Of a stretch of 64,000 nucleotides of DNA, positions 23,881 to 34,500 are shown piece by piece. Source of the stretch: Sacculina carcini (taxonomy: Eukaryota > Arthropoda > Thecostraca > Sacculinidae); NCBI GenBank assembly GCA_916048095.2, contig OU696585.1, forward strand, positions 2,030,371 to 2,094,370, written 5' to 3'. The translations under genes were made by a program, and so were the position numbers. The stretch's first letter is position 1; every line of letters begins with the position of its first letter. The notes beneath the pieces were generated by a model. The model was not told the DNA's origin and searched no databases. It saw only the letters and a list, made by a program, of their open reading frames with translations.

Positions 23881-26661
23881 ATGTCGACGATTTTCGCCGC
23901 CTTTCTCTGCTGCTCTTCGTCATGGATTTTTTTCATTTCGTCAACTGTTTGCCCTGCTGCCAATGCTGCTGAAATTAATGTGTCTTCACAAGTGGAAGAC
24001 ACGCCTGTACGAGCGGATATGCTTGTGGACCGGGCAAAATCACGACCACTGAGCTCTGTTGATACATCATCACCGTTTCAATCACCTCTACTGGAACGTA
24101 TTTGCGATGTGTCCGATTATTTGGCCGACTGGATCATCGAGAACGAAGCACCGGCTGTGTCTGGCGTGGCCGAAATCATCACTGGCAACAGCACTGCTTC
24201 TGGAGTCGTTCATCGTGGCGCAATGGAAAAACTGAAGCGGGCATTGGATGCAGGCGATTACATTGAGCTGGTCACCACAGTGCTGTTCAACAGAACCCGG
24301 GCGAGCTACATCGCTCTTCTAGTACTCCTTCTGTCCGCTCTGCTAATGATTATGTTTGTCGTTCGTCTGGCGTTCAGCTATTGTCGAAGACACAGCCGCA
24401 AGTCCGGCAAAAGCGAAGACATCTACAAGGAATTTCGGCTCGACAGACAAGCACCCACGACACGCTGTGTCAGCTTCATGTTAGTCGTGTTGATCATGTT
24501 GCTGCTGTTTCCAATCATTCTCACAATTGCCATAGATTTCGACGTTCGCGACGGCTTTCCCAACTATGTTGGGCATCTTGCACGCACTCTGGACAATTTA
24601 GACTCTTCGTCCAAACACTCCGAGACCATGAGTCGACAGTCCGCCGAGCGCGACTTGAATCGACTGGCGAAAACTGTGCTGCATCTTCTCGACCAATACG
24701 ACCAGGCAACGAGCCAACTGGTTTCCAACACCACTGAACAGTGGTTGGGTGACGGCTCATCGTTACCGAGTGCCTACAAACAACTGCAAAAGGCTGCAAT
24801 AGACGCAGAGATGCTGGCATACACGACACAAGACATACTAATAACAGCCGTTCAGTTGAGAAGGATATGTCTGTCTTGCATTCGAGCTATCAACGAATTA
24901 TATCCCAATTGTTCCGATCGTACCTGCAATGCCGTTTCGCTTGAGCTGACTAACTCGGTGCAAACTATCGAAGGTTATGAAGATAGCGTATTGGCTCTTG
25001 AAGAGCACAGTAGACACGTGATAACATTAATCCATAAACTGGCTCAAAACATGAGCCGAATCACCGTTGCACTGCAAAGATTCAACTCAGCTGTTGATGC
25101 AGAAAAAACAATCATAAGACGCCAATTTGACGAGAGGATATCGACAATGACAATTCGCTTGAAATCCAGGTACATTGGTGCAATAAATAACACCCACCTG
25201 CTGAATGTCGGCACGCTACGTGCCAAAGCTGATACTCTGAACGCTGACTTTGGAAAGCACATACGACGTAGCTGCATTGTCCGAGTATGTTTCACGATGA
25301 CAATGGCCGCTTGCGTTCTGTTGCTGGCCTGCGGTGTATCGCTTGAGGCCACCAATCACTGCAGTGAAGGCTGCCTTAACGTCAGATCTTGCCAACAGCA
25401 TGTTGCGGCCAATTGTTTGTCAACGGGAGTTGCAGTGTTCCTGGGATGCGGCAGTGTCTTCCTGTTGGTGTCACTGGCTGCTTTCAGCGCGGGATTAATC
25501 GGGCGCTTCTATTTGTGTACCCCAGACGAAGCTGGCTATCATCGCTCAATTGAGGTGCTACGACCGCTAAGTCCCGTGCCCGCGATGTCGTCGACTGATA
25601 ACGCAAATTTTACCTTGGATTATGTTTTAAGTCATTGCCAATCGAACTCAATGCTACCACGTTCTTCTATCGAGAAGATCACAGAATCAGTTTCGCATAT
25701 TTTGCGTCAACAACTCAACGCTGATTTTGTATGGTTGAACAAAAATGTACCACATTTATCGCAACCATTTCTCGCTGTTGAGGACAGACAAATTTTGACG
25801 AAATTCCTTGGTCTGTACCAACAGGGAGTAGTGTTTGCGAAAAGATCTAATCAATATTTTTGGCAGCACATTGGTGGGATGAATATGACGTCAATTATTT
25901 CGAGATTGAAAAACAAAATCCAAACAAATTCAACTGCATCTCACGCGACCCTGTCAAAATTGACCGACGCTCTTTTGTCTGGAGATGAACATACGTCCTG
26001 GCTGAGGTACAAGAACAGGGATCTCCATCAATTCACCGATGTCGTACTTGTTCCGGCCCAAAACTCCACCGGCGGCATCATCCACACGATTGCCTCTGTT
26101 TTGCGGCGGTTCAATCCCTCGCTGGACCAGGACAGCGTCCAATTCCACTTGGAGCTGATTGGTCGACATTGGCGCGACCGCATCCTGCTTGCCATCAACA
26201 ACAGCGTCACGTCCACTGTCGACCGATTGTCAGACGTCTCTCAGCAGTGTACAATGCTCTCCTCGGCGCTCAATTCGACCACCACTTCTCTGTGCCACTC
26301 AGTGGTCTCTCCGCTCAACGCCATGTGGCTGACTTCGGCCGTTCTATTCTTGCTGCTTATCCCTACCGTTGTCATGGCGCAGCTTCTGGTGGCGCTGCTG
26401 CGGAGGCGTGTGGTGGCGCCACCACTGGAGACCACGGACGAGTCGCTTCCTCTGCCGCCACCTCCTTCGCCGCCGCACTGGTCCATTTTCTGCGATCACA
26501 GAGACGAGATGAGAGAGGTGTCTTGCTCATGTGACAACTCACCCGTAGACCGCCAACGCTGCGCAAGAATTCTGCAATCGGAACATACGCGCAACAGTTG
26601 TGGAAACACTGCTGGCGAATGGGCTTCGACGTCGCTGGGTTTGACGTCAACAACATTTTGA
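23881..26661 (+). CDS. Prominin-like five-span membrane glycoprotein, intronless
   Basis: Prominins (CD133 family) are pentaspan glycoproteins that bind cholesterol and shape plasma-membrane protrusions and photoreceptor membranes. The 926-aa ORF has a signal-peptide-like start (1-30) and transmembrane segments at about 142-163, 198-218, 466-488, 513-541 and 816-840. Two large extracellular loops span 220-465 and 545-815, and the cytoplasmic tail is short and proline-rich. The loops hold about a dozen N-glycosylation sequons, and Cys-rich stretches surround TM3-TM4 (NHCSEGCLNVRSC). This topology and length match the family (vertebrate CD133 is about 865 aa). An in-frame TAA directly precedes the ATG (23878-23880), which fixes the start unless an upstream exon splices in. 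The lack of introns is unusual for an animal prominin. I identify the family from topology rather than long sequence identity. Confidence 0.8.
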   Translation: MSTIFAAFLCCSSSWIFFISSTVCPAANAAEINVSSQVEDTPVRADMLVDRAKSRPLSSVDTSSPFQSPLLERICDVSDYLADWIIENEAPAVSGVAEIITGNSTASGVVHRGAMEKLKRALDAGDYIELVTTVLFNRTRASYIALLVLLLSALLMIMFVVRLAFSYCRRHSRKSGKSEDIYKEFRLDRQAPTTRCVSFMLVVLIMLLLFPIILTIAIDFDVRDGFPNYVGHLARTLDNLDSSSKHSETMSRQSAERDLNRLAKTVLHLLDQYDQATSQLVSNTTEQWLGDGSSLPSAYKQLQKAAIDAEMLAYTTQDILITAVQLRRICLSCIRAINELYPNCSDRTCNAVSLELTNSVQTIEGYEDSVLALEEHSRHVITLIHKLAQNMSRITVALQRFNSAVDAEKTIIRRQFDERISTMTIRLKSRYIGAINNTHLLNVGTLRAKADTLNADFGKHIRRSCIVRVCFTMTMAACVLLLACGVSLEATNHCSEGCLNVRSCQQHVAANCLSTGVAVFLGCGSVFLLVSLAAFSAGLIGRFYLCTPDEAGYHRSIEVLRPLSPVPAMSSTDNANFTLDYVLSHCQSNSMLPRSSIEKITESVSHILRQQLNADFVWLNKNVPHLSQPFLAVEDRQILTKFLGLYQQGVVFAKRSNQYFWQHIGGMNMTSIISRLKNKIQTNSTASHATLSKLTDALLSGDEHTSWLRYKNRDLHQFTDVVLVPAQNSTGGIIHTIASVLRRFNPSLDQDSVQFHLELIGRHWRDRILLAINNSVTSTVDRLSDVSQQCTMLSSALNSTTTSLCHSVVSPLNAMWLTSAVLFLLLIPTVVMAQLLVALLRRRVVAPPLETTDESLPLPPPPSPPHWSIFCDHRDEMREVSCSCDNSPVDRQRCARILQSEHTRNSCGNTAGEWASTSLGLTSTTF

Positions 26662-26992
26662 CATCGCTGGCTTTGACGTCAACACTTCGGACTTTTCGGC
26701 TAATCACAATAGTATGACCACGTTTACGGCAAGCCTCTGATCTGGAAAACGACTCATGAAAACTTTCACGTTCTACAGAACTGGCAGTTCAGCGTTTGTC
26801 GCTTGTCGCAGTCTGCATATGTGATAACTACACTTGCTGACACGTTTACTGATTCGATGAGGATTTGATCTTGATTAGTGTTGCTTGTGCAATTCTTGTG
26901 CGGCTATGTGAAGGAAAATACACAGGTATTTTTATTCGCGGATATGTTGCGTTGTGTGTTAGTATCTGACATCAAAACCTTATAGCGATTGA

Positions 26993-27335
26993 CATGGGCG
27001 TAGATTTGTGTCGAGGCTCGGGGGGAAGACATCCATCATGCATAAGTGTTCAAAGTTCGGCTAATTGCGTGATACCCTCAACTATTTTCAGCCTATTCAA
27101 TTACAACACACCTACCTCAATGAAAAGTGTATTGCGTAATATAATTATTCACATATTTATAATTTCTTGCATTTTTGGTCTATTGTCATTTGCCTTCTAT
27201 GCTGATTTTGATGATAATATACCCAATGAACTGAACTCAGCAGAATTATCGGGGGGTATAATTGTATATTCACACCCTCCAGCCAATTTGTCGGGGGTAT
27301 GTATACCCTCCATACCCCCAGGATTTACTCCCATG
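26993..27335 (+). mobile_element. MITE family 'GGCGTA', best-preserved copy
   Basis: This 343-bp element has ends CATGGGCGTAGAT and ATTTACTCCCATG (11 of 13 paired). It is flanked by a perfect 8-bp duplication GCGATTGA (26985-26992 and 27336-27343). The 8-bp duplication points to a hAT-type transposase supplied elsewhere. It has no own coding capacity; the 171-aa ORF across it is chance. Confidence 0.88.
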
Positions 27336-28538
27336 GCGATTGACGATTTTCATCAAACAATTGGGTACTTTTTGGCTACGATACAGCGCTACAACAATCT
27401 AAAAAATAGATTAAAATGTGACTATATTCCAACGAAATATTACCATATTTCTGAATGCAAACAGATATTTCACCACAGCTATATTCAATTAAACAACTGT
27501 GTGGAATGAGGTGACTCTTTAGCTCGGTTTCTGAGTTGAATATTCGCTTTCAAGTGAGAACATTGTGTCAGTGTCAAAATAGCAACATGATATGGTCAAG
27601 CATCGGTGCCACTTTTGAACGGGGTGTTGCCATAGTGCGTTTTTGGGCAGAAAATATTGAGGCAATAATGGGCTTAACGAAGTAAAAGCTTAGCAAAATG
27701 TTCTCTAACTTGAGTAATTATTGTTTCCGTTTCAATCGGACGTGCTTTATATATTCAAGTCTTACACCAACATTGTTCATGGTACAGTGTTGTTTATGCA
27801 AAGTACTTTTTGTTAAGGAAAATTATATATACAATAAACTATTATTATTATAAAATATATGGCAAGTTTACTATTACTATTGAGTATTCCATCTGTAAAA
27901 ATATAATTTATGCTTGAATTCAATTTGCTTTATTTTGAAAAACAAAAAATTAATATAATTGACGTGTTAGCGTTGAACTATAAAATATTTGGTACAATCT
28001 AATGACAATACACACACAGTTCTGGCGTACTTATTTCAAAAGTTTGTTGACGTGTTGTTGAGCATGATTATCATTTGTTTTCTTCAAAAAGTTATTTGCT
28101 TTCAATTTACCCTGATTTTTCGTCGAGGTCTTGCAGTCCTTATTATCTATAATATTACCAATTTTGTCGGAGAACTCGCTTGTTGTGACATATTCTAGGA
28201 TATACGTCTCAATATGGTCTTATTTTATATTTATTCTTTTTTGATGTATTAGTGGAGATATATGGTTATACAACTTTCATGAGTCTAAAAAGTGCCCAAT
28301 TTTCTTGCTTTTCGGGCTCCTTAGTCCCGCAGATTTCGGCTTCTGGTGAATATTTTGGATTTAGGGTTTGCTGAGGTCTGGATTCAGACCATTTTCTGCT
28401 TGACTGTATTCGGTTTATACTTTAGGTTGCCACTGTCTCGGCTTAGTGGCACTGTTTTGTCATTCAGCTAACAAGTGACTGAATGTTTTGTAGGGACGTT
28501 GAGCCAACATCTAGTCAGAGACAGATATAGGGACTGCC
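27336..28538. other. Intergenic, no gene seen
   Basis: This AT-rich spacer lies between the prominin and SLC33A1 genes. AATAAA occurs at 27833-27838, too far from the prominin stop to assign. No recognisable exon or repeat was found. Confidence 0.45.
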
Positions 28539-31500
28539 ATGAGTGTGCGCGAGCGCAGTCGTCAGCGAGTGTCGGCTGGCGCCGGCTCGTCTTCCTCCGA
28601 TGAAGCCGCAGTTTTGACCACCGACTGTGAAGATACATCGTTCGCCGCGGATCACAGTCACCTCGTTGGCGCCGATGGTGTCGGCTTGAAGGGAGACTAT
28701 GGCAACGTGGCTCTGCTGTTACTGCTCTACATGCTGCAGGCGAGTGTGTGTCTGCTCTGTGTGCTTGTGCATATCTGAATATATGTGTGTATGAACATTT
28801 ATGCGCGTGTGTGTGACGTTGGTCACCTTTTGTTCCTCATCCTTTGCTGCTACGTCGTCGTAATTGGTATTGGTATGTGTGTATGGGATGGCAGGGAGTT
28901 CCGCTGGGACTGGGGGCCGCTGTGCCTTTGTTATTGCAGAACCGCGGCGCCAGCTACAGCGAACAGGCCGGCTTCAGCTTGGCCTATTGGCCGTTCAGTC
29001 TCAAGCTGTTGTGGGCACCGATAGTTGACGCGCTCTACATCCGCCGCTGCGGCCGTCGCAAAACCTGGCTTGTGCCTGTGCAGTACGCTATCGGAGTGTT
29101 TCTTTTAGTGCTAGCCGGTCATTCGGACTGGCTATTGGGCAATAGCGATGCCAGCGGAGTGGATGGCGTAAACTCTGCGACCACAACTCCTACCGCTCTT
29201 GATAATTCGTCTCTGCCGTCGTTGGCGCCCAATTCAACTCATGAGACCCAGTCGCAGTCTCAACAGGACAGGCCCAACGTGCCGCTGTTGACGGTCGTGT
29301 TTTTTGCGCTCAACTTTCTGGCGGCCACACAGGACATTGCCGTGGACGGCTGGGCGTTGACAATTCTGCACCGGCGCAACGTCGGTCACGCTAGCACGTG
29401 CAACAGTGTGGGACAGAGTGGCGGGTATTTTCTGGGTTTTGTTGTGTTTGTGGCACTGGAGTCGGCCGATTTTTGCAACAATTATCTGCGAAGTCATCCC
29501 CAACCCACTGGTCTTGTGACCTTCTCAGGTGTGTGTGTGTGTGTGTGTATTTATATGTATCTATGTGTGTGTGTGTGTGTGTGTATGTTGTGATTGTCCA
29601 CTAGGCCACATACAGTAATGGCTCTGCACACAGAACATATTAAAACTGTGAGCTGTTACATTATTTACCATAGGATGTTCAAGTGTACACATTTACACAA
29701 ATTGAAATGCGCTATTTGAGCGTATTCTCTTTCTAGCGCTTCGGAATTAGCTACTACCTGACTGAATAATCTTTTAATTAACGTATTGTCTGGGGCGCCG
29801 CTTAAACACCAACAATCATCATTAAATTTGCATTGATGAGTGTATTTTGGTGTGTTTATATACCGTATATTTCGGCGTATAAGACGACCCTTAAAGTAAA
29901 AAGATCACCCTTAAAAATTGTGGGTCGTCTTATACAACCGATATAAAAGTCAGACCTTGAATTCTGCGTACAGAATTTCTCATTTTACATAAAAAAATCA
30001 GTATCATTTTGGTTGTAAATAAAAATGGTTGATTACAAACACCTTTATTTCTCAATAAGAGTAGGTATTACAGTACAACATCATCAATATCAAAAATCAA
30101 ACCTGCTCCATATGTATATATAAAATCCATCAAATTCATCTCCATCATCACTGTCTGTTTCGAAAAGTTGTTCGAATAAATCACGAGATTCATCACAGAT
30201 GCCATCATCGTAGCGATTCCATTCTGGTTCTGGCAAGTCGACTTCAGCTTCATCTTCGCTTTCATACAATAAATCATCCTCACTACCATCCATGGCATTA
30301 GATATTCCACATTTTTTAAGCCAGCCAAACATGTTTTCGTCATTTAGCAGTCGTCTTATACAACCGATATATGATAAATGCATAAAAATTTCCTCTAATT
30401 TTGTACCTCGTCTTATCTGACGGTCGCCTTATACGCCGAAATATACGGTATGTGTGTGTTTGTGTGTTTGTGGATGAAGGCTACATGATATTCTGGGCGG
30501 TGATGTTCATGATCACAACCACACTGGTGATGTTGTTCAAGCGCGAGACGTGCAGGTCCACGGAGCAACACAAGTCACACACCACAAGCTCTGCCGTCAA
30601 CACAGAGTCCAGTGATACGGCCGGAATTCGACAGACATATCGACAATTGTGGTGCATCACCCGACTGCCTCCAGTGCGCTCTCTCATTGCTGTTATCCTT
30701 ACAGCCAAGGTGCGACAGCGTTAATCTCTATGAAAGAAAGAAAGAAAGAAAGAAATGTGTATTTTGCTCAGACTCAATAAGAGTATGGACCACAGCTCCG
30801 CATCAAATAACAGCGGTGTAAAAACAACAACAACAAAGCACAACATCAAAACAACAAACAATTCAATGTGACATTATATATGAATCCAAATATGCAAATT
30901 CCCAATCATAATGCAACAAATCACGTATATATCTTGAATGCTTGTTTAAGAAATCTAGCCAGATTACGCTGCTCTTGTACATTCTTTGTTTGCATCAAGT
31001 TAATAAAACCATATGTATTTGCACAATTATAAAACTTCCGTGAGATATATATTTGTCTGAGGTATTCTATTTGCTTATTTGTACACACAAATAGTAAATG
31101 GTACTCATCCCCCAACTTATTTGTGTCACATATTTCGCATAAACGTTCGGCTCTGGGTATACGCTTGTATTTTCCCTCGTTAATTGGCAAATGGTTGTTG
31201 CAGCTGCGGATTCTACATATGTGTGTGTGTGTTTGTCACTGGCGGAGACAGGGGGGCTCAGGGGGCTGAATCCCCCCCTAAATGTTTGCATCAACTCCTC
31301 ATAACCATGAGAGTCACTAAAAGAGGTCAAGGAAAAATATATTTCAGTATAATTTGTTTATACACAAGCATTATCGCAAAGACGTTGCATAGTGGTAAAT
31401 GTACATGACTGATCGTCCCAAGATTCAGCCTCCACCCAATAATAATTCAGCGCCTCCCAAAATTGCATCCTAGATCCGCCACTGGTGTGTGTGTACGCTA

Positions 31501-34500
31501 TTTTTACCTGATGTGACTTTGTCCGTTCTTGATTGTGTTCTTTGTTTTGTAGATTTTTCTCCAAGGCGAATAGGAGAGTATTTCTTAGATAAAACGTGCG
31601 GTCTATTTTTCTGTGACTTCGCGCTTTATTGCCATGGATATTTTGTTTAATATTCTCGGTCTTGCTTGTCTGTTTGCTTTGTTCGGTGCAGTTGCGAGTG
31701 TTCTGACATTTATCGGCAGCTGTTAAGGGCAGTGTCTGTTTGTGTGTGTATGTCTATATCATAGCCAGCTTTACAGATAACAATGCTAACACCCATGCTA
31801 TTGCTGATATGGAATATTCGTAGTGACCTGCGCAAACACAATGCTTGTTTATTTCTTGTCTACTCAGTCGTGTGCCTGTGTATCTGGTTATTTAACAGGT
31901 CGGGCGGCGAATTCTTCCGCTTCTGTCCTGTCTTGCGCGTTTCCGTTTCCTTGTAATTCCAGACATTGCCACTGACTCCATGTTAGTCCCTGTGGTCAGG
32001 GGATAAGAATACTGCCGCCGTACCCGCTGCGTGTCGTAAGAGGCGACTAAAAGCGGACCCTCTGCTTCTTCTATTCGATATACTACTGTCAGGACCGGTG
32101 GGGGCGCGATAATTTAGCAGAGTTGGTGCCCCCACTGTAACGACAGCTGTCTTCTGTCCTATCCTTCTCCCCGAACTAAAAGTTAGGTTCCAAGAAATCC
32201 AGGTAGAAAGGTGGGCATTTTTCTCTCCAGTTCACTCCTCCCTCCATACACACGCACACACACACACACGCACGTATTTGTTCTTCGGGGAGGAAGACAA
32301 TGCCTGAAATGCATGTCGCTCAACGTTTTTCCTTATTTCTGCTTCGTGTACTCGCTTCTCACTTGCTGTCTTCGACTGCAACCGAAATTGACTTATAAAC
32401 AATCACGGACGCCGCGATAATGAAAGTATATATATAAATATATATATGTGTGAGTGTGTATAAGTGGCAACTATAATAAGTACATGAACTATCTTTAATG
32501 ATTCTGACGGAAATTTAGCGTAGTATCTTTTCCGGATGATTGTATAATGTGTATGTCGCTGTCAACTGCATATATTGTTTTGTAAAATACTTCTGAAAAA
32601 CCAAAATGCTGTAAGGCATTCCAATTATATATGATTTGATGTGTGTGTGTGTGTGTATGTGAGAAGGTGGGGTTTGCGGCCGCCGACGCTGTCACTGGAC
32701 TGAAGCTGCTGGAAGCTGGCGTGCCCCGGCAACAGCTGGCTCTTCTTGCCGTGCCCATGACGCCGCTGCAGCTGCTACTGCCGCTCATCATAAGCCGCCA
32801 CACGACCGGGCCGCGTCCCATGTCTCTGTTTCTAGCGGCAATGCCGTGGCGGTGAGTTTCCGCTGCCGGCAAGAAGCTAGCATGTCTGTTCATACAGGCT
32901 TTAAACATTAAATGTCTCAAGTGACAGCTGCTACACGGGAAGAGGCCGAAGCTTATGAACACACACAGGTGTGTCCCGTGAAGTTCGCTGCCACCGCAGA
33001 ACCGACCCTCTCCATACTATGACACCACAAGGATGTAAGACGTATTAGAGATTCCCCAGAATGCATGACACAACACATGACTGATATCTGGTACCATCAT
33101 TTACTGCTGGGTGGACAGGGGCTGTTGTATTATATAATTAGCCCAAAGAAATTATCCTTCGCCGGGATTCGAACCACGGACCTTCGGCTTGTGAGACGGG
33201 TGTGCTACCACTACACCACGGGCCTCCCGTTTCTACCGTACAAAAATGTATTACACAGAACGGTATGTATACAATAAATCGTCCAATCAGCTACACCACA
33301 CATGCACATACACGAACGAACAACATATTTCTGCATTCACATAATTGGATGTTTCACGGAAACATTTACAATCGAAAACCTAGTAAAATCACAGTGTTAA
33401 AATTTCATGCAAGTTAGAAAAATAATTCAACCTAATTATTCCAGTTTTTCATAAATGTTTCATATTGTCAGAAAATATAATTTTTTCGAGATTAAAATAA
33501 GATTATTGTAGTTAGCAAAGGAAATATATAGGTTTTTGCAGCTCTTGTGCTGAAAAGCGATGAAGTGTTATATAACATCTCACACCATAACACCCCTTCG
33601 TCTATAATTTCCCCCGTTTGGCAGCGGCGAATTAGCGAGAAAAATCAACCACAAGAGTTTTAGTAATTAATAATAGGGAAACGCGAGTGTTAAAGGTTGA
33701 GATCCAGTGTATGTATTTATATTTATGTTTATGAACCAATATAAACTTATATATGCTTGTGTGTTGTGTGTAGGTTGTTGATGGGCGTTTTTATGGCCGT
33801 GTTTGTCTACTACACGCCGACATTTCGAGTAGCGGCGGCAGCTGGTAGCGACGCCAGCGCCATCTACCCGTCCTCCTACTACTGGCTACTGCTAGTTTTG
33901 CTGTGTCTACACCAGGTGGCGCTCTACTCGATGTTTGTCGCTGTGATGGCGTTTTTTGCGCGCATATCCGACCCGAGTGTGGGCGGAACGTACATGACCC
34001 TGTTGAACACGGTCGCCAATCTAGGCAAGTGGTGGTTGGCGGATTTTTATTTTGGCGAAGTCATAGCCCGTGGCTGTCACTAACCAATAGATGTGTGTGT
34101 GTGCGTTTTATGTGCGTGTGTGTGCCTATTCACCTGGAATATATCTACTTTGGGAAATGTAAAATAAATAATTGTTGTTCCAAATTATTATTGTTATTGA
34201 ATCAAGACGCTATTGTTTATACATTAATTTTTGTGTGGATATGATCACAAATTCACACCTGGGAATAGATTGAAGATATAGAGAAGGATTAGAAGAGGGT
34301 ATAGTGAAGGATTAGGAGAAGGTATATAGAAGGATTAGAAGAATTCGTTGACGTATAATTCGTAGAGGAGGATTCATAAACGAGTTGTGTTTGAGTTTTG
34401 TGTACGTTTGTGCTTTTATGTTGTGTGTGTGTGTGTGTGTGTGTGTTTGTGTGTGTGTATGTGTATGTGTGTATGTGTGTCAGGAGGTAATTGGCCCACG

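Noticed and set aside
24381-24829. Overlapping ORFs on both strands in the prominin gene
   Set aside because: They are shadows of the 926-codon frame.
26994-27509. 171-aa ORF downstream of prominin
   Set aside because: It runs through the MITE at 26993-27335 and into unrelated flank, with no domain.
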